In this document: positions 1 through 7,730 of the stretch, in pieces
How the letters are laid out: each line of letters starts with the position of its first letter
Numbering within the stretch: the first letter of the stretch is position 1
Origin: Draconibacterium orientale
Lineage (GTDB): Bacteria > Bacteroidota > Bacteroidia > Bacteroidales > DYQJ01
Assembly (NCBI GenBank): GCA_020719345.1
Contig: DYQJ01000006.1
Location: 1-32,426 of the forward strand
DNA length: 32,426 bases
Direction: 5' to 3'
Made by a program: the position numbers and the translations under genes
Notes under the pieces: model-generated
What the model was told of the DNA's origin: nothing
Seen by the model: only the letters and a program-made list of their open reading frames with translations
Database searches by the model: none

Positions 1-53
1 TTCGCAAAGAAAAAAGTGTCAACTACTTTTAAGCATTTATGAAAGATGCCCAA
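1..53. repeat. Partial copy of palindromic element, inverted relative to 31962..32118
   Basis: ttcgcaaagaaaaaagtgtcaactacttttaagcatttatgaaagatgcc closely matches the reverse complement of about 31966..32015 (ggcatctttcataaccgcttaaaagtagtttacacttttttctttgcgaa). Confidence 0.85.
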
Positions 54-127
54 ATAACAAACAATTAATTATTTCATGAAATACAAAATCTAATTTTGGT
101 TAAAAATTGAAAAAAAAATATTTAAAA

Positions 128-158
128 TTGGTATTTTGAATTTATATTTTTATATTTG
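128..158 (+). promoter_or_regulatory. Bacteroidetes-type promoter (TTG-N20-TATATTTG) upstream of terD pair
   Basis: ttg(128-130), 20-nt spacer, tatatttg(151-158); matches the TTTG/TAnnTTTG consensus. Confidence 0.6.
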
Positions 159-220
159 CATATAAGTTTATATTAAAATTTGTAATATTTTTTATTTTAG
201 TCTTTTAAATATTTAAAGAA

Positions 221-784
221 ATGGCAATTAATTTAGAAAAAGGTCAGAGAATTGATTTAACAAAAACAAATCCGAGTGTTAAATCTTATAGAGTTGGTTT
301 GGGGTGGTCAGCTAATGCTGCTGTGGGAGCTACATTTGATATAGATGTGAGTGCATTTATACTTGGGGAGAATCAAAAAAGAGTTTCGGATTCCCACTTC
401 GTGTTTTACAACAATTTGAAATCGCCTAACGATTTTGTAGTACATACCGGAGATAATTTGACAGGCATTGGTGAGGGCGATGACGAGGTTTTATTGGTTG
501 ATTTTTCTAAGGCTACCGACATGGAGAAATCAATTGTATTTGTTGTAACTATTAACGATGCCGAGATAAAACGTCAGAATTTTGGACAAATAACCAATGC
601 ATACATTCGTATATTAAATCATGAGACAAACGAAGAACTTGTGAAATACGATTTGAGTGAAGATTACAGCATAGAAACGTCGCTTACTTTTGGCAGATTA
701 TACTTAAAAGATGGACAATGGCGATTTGAAGCAGTAGGAACAGGAATGCGAGGTGGTTTACAAGATTATTTGAATATTTATTAA
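221..784 (+). CDS. TerD family protein
   Basis: MAINLEKGQRIDLTK..., HTGDNLTGIGEGDDE motif typical of TerD-domain stress proteins. Confidence 0.88.
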   Translation: MAINLEKGQRIDLTKTNPSVKSYRVGLGWSANAAVGATFDIDVSAFILGENQKRVSDSHFVFYNNLKSPNDFVVHTGDNLTGIGEGDDEVLLVDFSKATDMEKSIVFVVTINDAEIKRQNFGQITNAYIRILNHETNEELVKYDLSEDYSIETSLTFGRLYLKDGQWRFEAVGTGMRGGLQDYLNIY

Positions 785-790
785 ATAATT

Positions 791-1357
791 ATGTCAATAA
801 ATTTAGTAAAAGGACAAAAAATAAATCTGCAAAAAGCAGATGGCTCTACTCTGACGAGGGTCTTCATGGGACTTGGTTGGGATGTGGCAACTGGTATTTT
901 CGGTTTGGGCGGAGACATAGATTTGGATGCTTCGTGTGCAATGTTTTCTGAAACTAATCAATTTGTTGATAGTGTGTCGTTTAGACATCTAAAAAGTAAA
1001 GATGCTTCAATAAAACATAGCGGCGATAATTTAACCGGTGCCGGAGACGGTGATGACGAGGTTATCAATGTTGATTTGACTGCGGTCTCCCCTAATATTA
1101 AAAGTATAGTTTTTACTATTAATTCTTTTCGTGGACAAACTTTTGATAAGATTAAAAATTGTAAAGCCCGTTTGGTGGATAGTATAACAAATGTGGAGAT
1201 TTGTAATTATCATCTGTCCGAAAAGGGTAGCCATACCGGATTGATTATGTGTAAGTTGTACCGACATAATAACGAATGGAAAATGGCAGCAATAGGTATT
1301 CCTTGTAACGGGGCAACGATAGAGAGCATTGCAAATGAGATACAACAATGTCTATAA
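791..1357 (+). CDS. TerD family protein (second tandem copy)
   Basis: MSINLVKGQKINLQK..., MGLGWDVATG, DIDLDASCAMF, HSGDNLTGAGDGDDE TerD motifs. Confidence 0.92.
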   Translation: MSINLVKGQKINLQKADGSTLTRVFMGLGWDVATGIFGLGGDIDLDASCAMFSETNQFVDSVSFRHLKSKDASIKHSGDNLTGAGDGDDEVINVDLTAVSPNIKSIVFTINSFRGQTFDKIKNCKARLVDSITNVEICNYHLSEKGSHTGLIMCKLYRHNNEWKMAAIGIPCNGATIESIANEIQQCL

Positions 1358-1564
1358 TTAGTACAGATTTATGGAGAACTTTAATAAAAAGTTCTCCTTT
1401 GTTTGTTAAAGAAAAAGTAGAATTGACGCAAAAATGTTCTGGTTAGGACTGCCCCAATTTTTATTCAACGAAAACTTATTATTTGTAAAGGCAGTAAAAA
1501 AAGCAGAGGATATTATATTCTTTAACAAGATTAATAAGAAAATAATTTTTAATATTATAAAAAA

Positions 1565-3559
1565 ATGTGTGGAATTTTTGGCTTTATATCTCATAATAAA
1601 TCAATTACAGACGACAGAAAAATTGATATAGTTCGGAAACTTTTTTTACTCTCCGAGTCGCGTGGCAAAGAAGCTTCAGGGTTTGCTCTAAAAACGGACA
1701 CTAATATTCACGTTTTTAAAAATCCGCATCCGTCAAATGTTTTGTTGAAATCGCAATTATTTGGAAAATATTTTTACAATAATACCGAAATTCAATTCAT
1801 TGGACACTCCAGATTAGTTACAAACGGAATGGAACAGTATAATACAAATAATCAACCAGTTATAAAAAACGGCATTGTAACTATTCACAACGGTATTATT
1901 ACTAACGAAAAAGAAATTTGGGAAAAAATTAATAATAAAAATAAATTTTCGGACTTAGACAGCGAATTAATACCTACATTATTAGATATTTATAAAAATC
2001 AAAATCAAACGCTGCTCAATTCTGTAAAAACGTTTTACAACCAAATTTATGGAATGACAAATATTGCTTTATTTTTTAACAACAAAAATAATTTATTGCT
2101 CGCCACCAACAACGGCTCATTATATTTTGTAACGGATAAAGAAAACAAATCTTTTATTTTTGCCTCCGAATTTTATATCTTAGAAACTTTAATCAAACAA
2201 CTTAATTTAACGGAGTTCTTTCAAATAGAAAATATAACTCATTTAATACCAAATACTTGCTGTTTGCTGAATACCAATAATTTTAAATTATCTAAATTTA
2301 ATTTTAATGATATTACCGAAAAAACAGAATTTGAAAACATAGAAAATATTAATAAAGAATTAGAAATAAACGATTTATCCGCGAAAGATAAAAATTTCCA
2401 ATTTGCAACTATTCAAAAATTAATCCTTTCAAAAGAATATGAACTGCATTATGAAAATTGCAAAACACAGATAGACAAATTAAAACGTTGCACAAAATGT
2501 ATTCTGCCCGAAACTTTTCCGTTCATACAATTTGACGAACAAGGAGTATGCAATATTTGTAAATCTTACCAAAAAGTCCCCATCACAGGAGCCGAGCAAT
2601 TAGTAAAAGATGTAGAAAAATATAGAAAAAATAACGGAAAACCCGATTGTATAGTTGCATTTAGTGGAGGACGAGATAGTAGTTATTCGTTGCATTATAT
2701 CAAAAATATTTTAAACCTAAATCCTATTGCTTATTCTTACGACTGGGGCATGATAACCGACTTAGCACGTAGAAATCAGGCACGTATGTGTGGAAAACTT
2801 GGTATTGAACATGTACTCATCTCGGCTGATATTCGCAAAAAACGAGCAAATATACACAAAAACGTTTCGGCGTGGCTCAAAAAACCGCATCTCGGAACCA
2901 TTCCACTTTTCATGGCAGGAGATAAACAATATTTTTATTTCGCACAAAAATTGAAAGAACAAAATAATATTGATTTGCTCGTAATGGGCGAAAATCTATA
3001 CGAAAAAACGCTTTTTAAAACAGGGTTTAGTGGTGCAAAACAAGATAATAAGGGTTACATGGCTTATCATATTTCTACCAAAAATAAAATTCAAATGGCT
3101 ACTTTTTATATGAAACAGTTTTTAACAAATCCTGCATATATTAATAGTTCAATTTTTGACACCATAGGAGCATTTTTTTCGTATTACGGAATAAAACATG
3201 ATTATTTGAATCTTTATCAATACATACAATGGAACGAGCAAGAGGTTGATAACGTATTACTTAATGATTACGATTGGGAAATTTCCCCCGACACTACGAC
3301 TACGTGGAGAATCGGAGACGGTACCGCCGCTTTTTACAATTATATATATTATATAGTTGCCGGTTTCTCCGAAAACGACACTTTAAGAAGCAATCAAATT
3401 CGTGAAAACATGATAGACAGACAAACAGCATTACAAAAATCCATACAAGAAAATCAGCCACGTTGGGATTCTATAAAATGGTATTGCGACACAATAAAAA
3501 TTGATTTTGACTTTGCCATAAAAAAAATAAATAATATCAAAAAATTGTTTGCAATATAA
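1565..3559 (+). CDS. Class II glutamine amidotransferase domain fused to N-acetyl sugar amidotransferase (PseA/WbpG-like, PP-loop)
   Basis: N-terminal MCGIFGFISHN (Cys2 nucleophile) and GHSRLVTNG; C-terminal CTKCILPETFPFIQFDEQGVCNICKSY zinc-binding motif and PP-loop VAFSGGRDSSYSLHYI. Confidence 0.88.
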   Translation: MCGIFGFISHNKSITDDRKIDIVRKLFLLSESRGKEASGFALKTDTNIHVFKNPHPSNVLLKSQLFGKYFYNNTEIQFIGHSRLVTNGMEQYNTNNQPVIKNGIVTIHNGIITNEKEIWEKINNKNKFSDLDSELIPTLLDIYKNQNQTLLNSVKTFYNQIYGMTNIALFFNNKNNLLLATNNGSLYFVTDKENKSFIFASEFYILETLIKQLNLTEFFQIENITHLIPNTCCLLNTNNFKLSKFNFNDITEKTEFENIENINKELEINDLSAKDKNFQFATIQKLILSKEYELHYENCKTQIDKLKRCTKCILPETFPFIQFDEQGVCNICKSYQKVPITGAEQLVKDVEKYRKNNGKPDCIVAFSGGRDSSYSLHYIKNILNLNPIAYSYDWGMITDLARRNQARMCGKLGIEHVLISADIRKKRANIHKNVSAWLKKPHLGTIPLFMAGDKQYFYFAQKLKEQNNIDLLVMGENLYEKTLFKTGFSGAKQDNKGYMAYHISTKNKIQMATFYMKQFLTNPAYINSSIFDTIGAFFSYYGIKHDYLNLYQYIQWNEQEVDNVLLNDYDWEISPDTTTTWRIGDGTAAFYNYIYYIVAGFSENDTLRSNQIRENMIDRQTALQKSIQENQPRWDSIKWYCDTIKIDFDFAIKKINNIKKLFAI

Positions 3560-3571
3560 AAAATTTTAACT

Positions 3572-4075
3572 TTGTTCTTTAATTTCATTATCAATGAATA
3601 CGGAACAGGGTTTAGAAGAATTAAAAACTGGCTAAAAGATTATCCTGAAATCACACTTGAAATCCAAGATTTAAAAGATTTATTTAAAATAAATATTATT
3701 TCTCAAAATTTTAAAAACTTACAAGAAATCACCGATAACGATAATAAGGTCACCGATGACGATAATAAGGTCACCGATGACAATAATAAGGTCACCGATG
3801 ACGATAATAAGGTCACCGATGACGATAATAAGGTCACCGATGACGATAATAAGGTCACCGATGACAATAATAAGGTCACCGATAAACTTTCACAAACTCA
3901 ATTTTTGATTATAGAACTAATAAATCAAACTCCTGAAATTACAACAAATGCGATGTCACAAAAAATTGATATCTCACAACGAAAAATAAAAGAAAATATA
4001 GCAAAATTAAAGAAGATGAAAATAGTAGATAGAATAGGAAATACCAAAAGCGGACGATGGAAAATTATAAAATAA
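3572..4075 (+). pseudogene. C-terminal fragment of AlbA_2/RecG-like ATP-binding protein with tandem VTDDDNK repeats and winged-helix C-terminus
   Basis: NEYGTGFRRIKNWLKDYPEITLEIQ resembles the C-terminal region of AlbA_2/ATP-dependent helicase-like proteins; TPEITTNAMSQKIDISQRKIKENIAKLKKMKIVDRIGNTKSGRWKII is wHTH-like. No upstream AlbA_2 domain and no plausible ATG start. Confidence 0.65.
3731..3883 (+). repeat. 21-bp tandem repeat, 7 copies plus partial (accgatgacgataataaggtc)
   Basis: Seven near-identical 21-nt units encoding TDDDNKV, differing mainly at gac/aac and gat/aat codons. Confidence 0.95.
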
Positions 4076-4082
4076 AAACATA

Positions 4083-4275
4083 ACCAAGTTTGTGTTTAAC
4101 CCGATAAAAACGTAACTCAAGTTCGCATTTAACCCGATAAAAACATAACTCAAGTTCGCATTTAACCCGATAAAAACGTAACTCAAGTTCACATTTAATC
4201 CGATAAAAACGTAACTCAAGTTCACATTTAACCCGATAAAAACGTAACTCAAGTTTGTATTTAACCCAATAAAAA
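4083..4275. repeat. 33-bp tandem repeat, about 6 copies (ataaaaacgtaactcaagttcgcatttaacccg)
   Basis: Six direct 33-nt units, with variation at cg/ca/tg and cgt/cat positions, immediately upstream of the DUF4143 ATPase ATG. Confidence 0.93.
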
Positions 4276-4282
4276 CGAAAAT

Positions 4283-5536
4283 ATGGATTATATTAAAAGA
4301 CAAATTAAGCAACAAATAGTTGATCATTTAGATAAAAAAGAAATAACTATAATTGCAGGATCAAGACAAGTAGGCAAAACTACTCTTATTAAAGAAATAT
4401 ATAATGAGTTGATAAACAGTAATAAAAAAGTTTTATTTTTGAATTTAGACAATGATAATCATGCAAGTTATTTTAAGACGCAAGATTTTTTATTACAAAA
4501 AATAGAGCTGGAAATAGGAGAAACTGGTTTTGTGTTTATTGATGAAATTCAACGCTTGCATAATGCCGGTTTATTTATGAAAGGAATTTACGACCGCGAT
4601 ACAAAATATAAATTTATTATCACTGGCTCGGGCAGCTTAGAGCTTAAAGAAAATATACATGAGTCGCTTGCCGGAAGGAAGCGCATTTTTGAAATGATGC
4701 CCGTAAACTTTATTGAATTTGTTAATTATAAGACCAAATATAAATATCAGAACAAGTTATCTCTTTTTTTTGAAACAGAAAAAGAAGCTACGTTGGATTT
4801 ATTAAATGAATATCTGAATTTTGGCGGATATCCGAGAGTAGTAACAGAAAAACTGATTTCCGAAAAATTGAAAATAATAGATGACATTTTTAATAGTTAT
4901 ATAGAAAAAGATTTGGTCTATCTTTTGAAAATTGAGAGACCAGAAACTTTTGAACTTTTGATTAAAATTTTGGCGGTAAATACAGGTAACATTATTAATT
5001 ACAATGAATTAGCTACACAAACAAATTTGTCGGTACCAACTGTTAAAAATTATTTATGGTATGCCGAAAAAACTTTTTGTATTAATTATACTTCGCCATA
5101 TTACACCAATCCGCTGAAAGAAATTACCAAGTCACCGGTTTACTTTTTTACGGATATCGGTTTGCGAAATTATGCTATAGGAATGATGGGACGTTTGAAT
5201 TTGAATCAGCACTTCGGTTTCGTCTTTCAAAACTTTGTATATAATGCACTTAAAGAACTTTTACGATGGAAAAATCAAAAAATACATTTCTGGCGAACAA
5301 CAGACAAAGCAGAAGTGGATTTTGTTATCAATAAGCAAACAGATTTGCTACCGATAGAAGTGAAATATGGAGAAATAAACAAGACGACAATTTCTCGCTC
5401 GTTCAGAAATTTTATAGAAAAATACAAACCCAAACAGGCAATAATAATAAATAGAAATTACGCAGCAAAAGAAATAATTGACGATACCGAAGTTATTTTT
5501 TTGCCTTTCTACAAAATGTACGAATTTTTTTTATAA
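4283..5536 (+). CDS. AAA ATPase with DUF4143 domain (AAA_14)
   Basis: Walker A AGSRQVGKTTLI, Walker B GFVFIDEIQ, ITGSGSLELKENIHESLAGRKRIFEMMPVNFIEF, C-terminal FWRTTDKAEVDFVI...LPIEVKYG. Confidence 0.92.
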   Translation: MDYIKRQIKQQIVDHLDKKEITIIAGSRQVGKTTLIKEIYNELINSNKKVLFLNLDNDNHASYFKTQDFLLQKIELEIGETGFVFIDEIQRLHNAGLFMKGIYDRDTKYKFIITGSGSLELKENIHESLAGRKRIFEMMPVNFIEFVNYKTKYKYQNKLSLFFETEKEATLDLLNEYLNFGGYPRVVTEKLISEKLKIIDDIFNSYIEKDLVYLLKIERPETFELLIKILAVNTGNIINYNELATQTNLSVPTVKNYLWYAEKTFCINYTSPYYTNPLKEITKSPVYFFTDIGLRNYAIGMMGRLNLNQHFGFVFQNFVYNALKELLRWKNQKIHFWRTTDKAEVDFVINKQTDLLPIEVKYGEINKTTISRSFRNFIEKYKPKQAIIINRNYAAKEIIDDTEVIFLPFYKMYEFFL

Positions 5537-5589
5537 AATAATTATGTTAATATTTAAAATTGTTTACTTTTGTAAAAATTTATATACAC

Positions 5590-5958
5590 ATGACAATCAG
5601 TGACCAAATATATAGACAAATAATGTGGGACTACTCAATACCCAAAGAAGAAATAGAGAAATTGCTCAGCGGCGAAATACAATATGCCGGACATTACGAC
5701 TATACAGCGTTGGCAGTAAAGATATTTAATAACTTGTCGTGGTATCAAATAATTAAGATATATTCATTGGAAAAAATACAAGAATTATTGACCGAAGATT
5801 TTATTAACAAAATAAGATTTAAAACGTTAAAACAAAATTATGAAAGCTTACGAAAAATACTTTGTAAAGAAACTTTACCCGATGCAAAATGGGGTACTGC
5901 AAATGATGACACAAGAAGATACCCCGTTTTATCTAACAGGTGGTACAGCTTTAAGTAG
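5590..5958 (+). CDS. DUF6922-like / putative antitoxin partner of AbiEii toxin
   Basis: Small ORF directly before and overlapping an AbiEii-type gene; ATG at 5590 (ORF track start at 5560 is TTG). MWDY..., LRKILCKETLPDAKWG...LSNRWYSF tail. Confidence 0.55.
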   Translation: MTISDQIYRQIMWDYSIPKEEIEKLLSGEIQYAGHYDYTALAVKIFNNLSWYQIIKIYSLEKIQELLTEDFINKIRFKTLKQNYESLRKILCKETLPDAKWGTANDDTRRYPVLSNRWYSFK

Positions 5959-6580
5959 ATTTTATTTTGACCACCGATTTAGTGATGATTTGGATTTTTT
6001 TGTCAACGAAGACCAAAAATTTATTGAGTATATCAAAAGAATACAAGCAAAATTAGAGCAGCTGTGTAAAACTAATAATTACATTTATGATACCCGAAAA
6101 ATTAGAATAACTGAAACATTTTGCCAGTTTTTTATTGAAAGTGATAAAACTACCTTGAAATTAGATTTTGTTAATGATATAGAAACCAGATTTGGAAATA
6201 TATTGATAACTAAAGAAAATATAAAAATTGACACGCTTCAAAATATTTTATCTAACAAAATATCGGCGCTATTTAGATACGAAACAAAAGATATAGTTGA
6301 TATATGGTTCATCGCCAAAAACTATTACTTTAATTGGGAACAAATTATTAATGAGACAAAAGAAAAAGAACTCGGAATAGACCCTATTGCAGTTGCTGAT
6401 ATTATTCAAACGTTTCCAAAAGATAAATTGTGCGAAATTAAGTGGACTATAGATTTTGACTTAGACCTTATTTACAATGACTTAACAACTATAGTGAAAG
6501 ATATTATTAGTGGAGCAGACAACTCGTTAAGCAAAACAGACATTAATATAGCCAATGCGAAACCTACTTTTTTTAATTAA
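5840..6580 (+). CDS. Nucleotidyltransferase AbiEii/AbiGii toxin family protein
   Basis: PFYLTGGTALSRFYFDHRFSDDLDFFV motif (GG-TALS...DLDFF). Start may be 5840 or Met at 5882. Confidence 0.85.
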   Translation: MKAYEKYFVKKLYPMQNGVLQMMTQEDTPFYLTGGTALSRFYFDHRFSDDLDFFVNEDQKFIEYIKRIQAKLEQLCKTNNYIYDTRKIRITETFCQFFIESDKTTLKLDFVNDIETRFGNILITKENIKIDTLQNILSNKISALFRYETKDIVDIWFIAKNYYFNWEQIINETKEKELGIDPIAVADIIQTFPKDKLCEIKWTIDFDLDLIYNDLTTIVKDIISGADNSLSKTDINIANAKPTFFN

Positions 6581-6585
6581 ATTGA

Positions 6586-7659
6586 TTGGAAATGGAAATT
6601 AGAAAGAACTTTTTGTTTTTCTTTGTGCATCCTTCTAAATATTACTTGTTTAGAACAACTATTAATACATTAAAATCCAAAGGACATAATGTAGACGTAG
6701 CAATTATTTCCAAAGACGTACTCGAAGAATTGATTAAAAATGAAGGCTGGGAGTATATAAATGTTTTCCCCGAAGGACGCCGAAGTAAGAAGACGAATTT
6801 TATTTCAATATTATGGACTACCTTTATAAATCTTATAAAAACTATAAATAGATTAAACAAAATTATTAAAAATAAAAAATATGATTTATTCATAACCGAT
6901 GATTGTCTGGTTTTTAATGGTTGGCTAAAAAAAATAAAATCTATTTTTTTTACAGATAACGAACTTTCTACTGTTCCAGAAACTGCTTTTTTTCTAATGT
7001 TTTGTACTAAAATTTTAGCCCCTGCATCCGTTTATCTGGGAAAATATGAACATAAAAAAAACGGATTTGATAGTTACAAAGAATTAGCATATTTGCATCC
7101 TGATTATTTTATACCTTCAGAAGAAGTTGTGAAACAGTTTAATCCTGAATTAAAAAAATACTTCGTTATAAGACTTGTTTCCATGACCGCAAGTCATGAT
7201 AGATTTATAAAAGGAATTTCTAACAAAAATTTGCAATATCTAATAAATATATTAGAAAAAAAAGGACAAGTTTATATTTCTTCAGAACGAGAATTACCAG
7301 ATACATTTCAAAAATATTGTTTAAAAATTAAACCAAATGAAATAAGTCATGTTTTATCTTTTGCAGAAATGTTTATAGGTGATAGTGGTACAATGTCTTC
7401 CGAAGCGGCTTTATTAGGAACACCAACAATTATGATTCATGATTTTGTTGACCGGTTGAAAGTAATGCAGGAAAAAGAAAACAAATATAAATTAATGTTT
7501 TGTTTTAAAAATGCACAATTTGACGAGATGTGTAAAAAGATAGAAGAATTATTAGAAATAGAAAACATAAAAATTGAATGGAAAAAACGACAAGAAAATA
7601 TGTTATTAGAAAAAGAAGATGTTAATACTTTTATTATAAAAATGATAGAAAAAATATGA
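6586..7659 (+). CDS. DUF354-like / glycosyltransferase-fold (UDP-GlcNAc 2-epimerase-like) protein
   Basis: NFLFFFVHPSKYYLFRTTINTLKSKGHNVDVAIISKDVLEELIKNEGWEY; FIGDSGTMSSEAALLGTPTIM nucleotide-sugar-binding-like motif. Confidence 0.7.
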   Translation: MEMEIRKNFLFFFVHPSKYYLFRTTINTLKSKGHNVDVAIISKDVLEELIKNEGWEYINVFPEGRRSKKTNFISILWTTFINLIKTINRLNKIIKNKKYDLFITDDCLVFNGWLKKIKSIFFTDNELSTVPETAFFLMFCTKILAPASVYLGKYEHKKNGFDSYKELAYLHPDYFIPSEEVVKQFNPELKKYFVIRLVSMTASHDRFIKGISNKNLQYLINILEKKGQVYISSERELPDTFQKYCLKIKPNEISHVLSFAEMFIGDSGTMSSEAALLGTPTIMIHDFVDRLKVMQEKENKYKLMFCFKNAQFDEMCKKIEELLEIENIKIEWKKRQENMLLEKEDVNTFIIKMIEKI

Positions 7660-7712
7660 TAACGATAGTTGATTACGGACTGGGAAATTTAAAATCTATT
7701 GCCAATATGTGA
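7656..7712 (+). pseudogene. hisH: Truncated hisH (imidazole glycerol phosphate synthase glutaminase subunit-like) 5' remnant
   Basis: ATG ATA ACG ATA GTT GAT TAC GGA CTG GGA AAT TTA AAA TCT ATT GCC AAT ATG TGA = MITIVDYGLGNLKSIANM*, the characteristic HisH N-terminus; start overlaps the DUF354 gene stop (ATGA). Confidence 0.85.
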
Positions 7713-7730
7713 ATATAATAAAAAAATGAT

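Noticed and set aside
803-1348. Minus-strand ORFs 803..988 and 1031..1348
   Set aside because: Antisense to a clear TerD gene; no recognisable domains.
1434-1631. Plus-strand ORF 1434..1631
   Set aside because: Overlaps the start of the glutaminase fusion gene in another frame; Lys/Ile-rich low-complexity composition.
4083-4275. CRISPR array
   Set aside because: 33-bp repeats are contiguous with no unique spacers and no cas genes nearby.
4007-4327. Minus-strand ORF of 11-aa repeats (SYVFIGLNVNL) as a real protein
   Set aside because: Open because 33 is divisible by 3; overlaps the ends of two plus-strand genes and unit differences do not look synonymous. Kept only as a note in the repeat finding.
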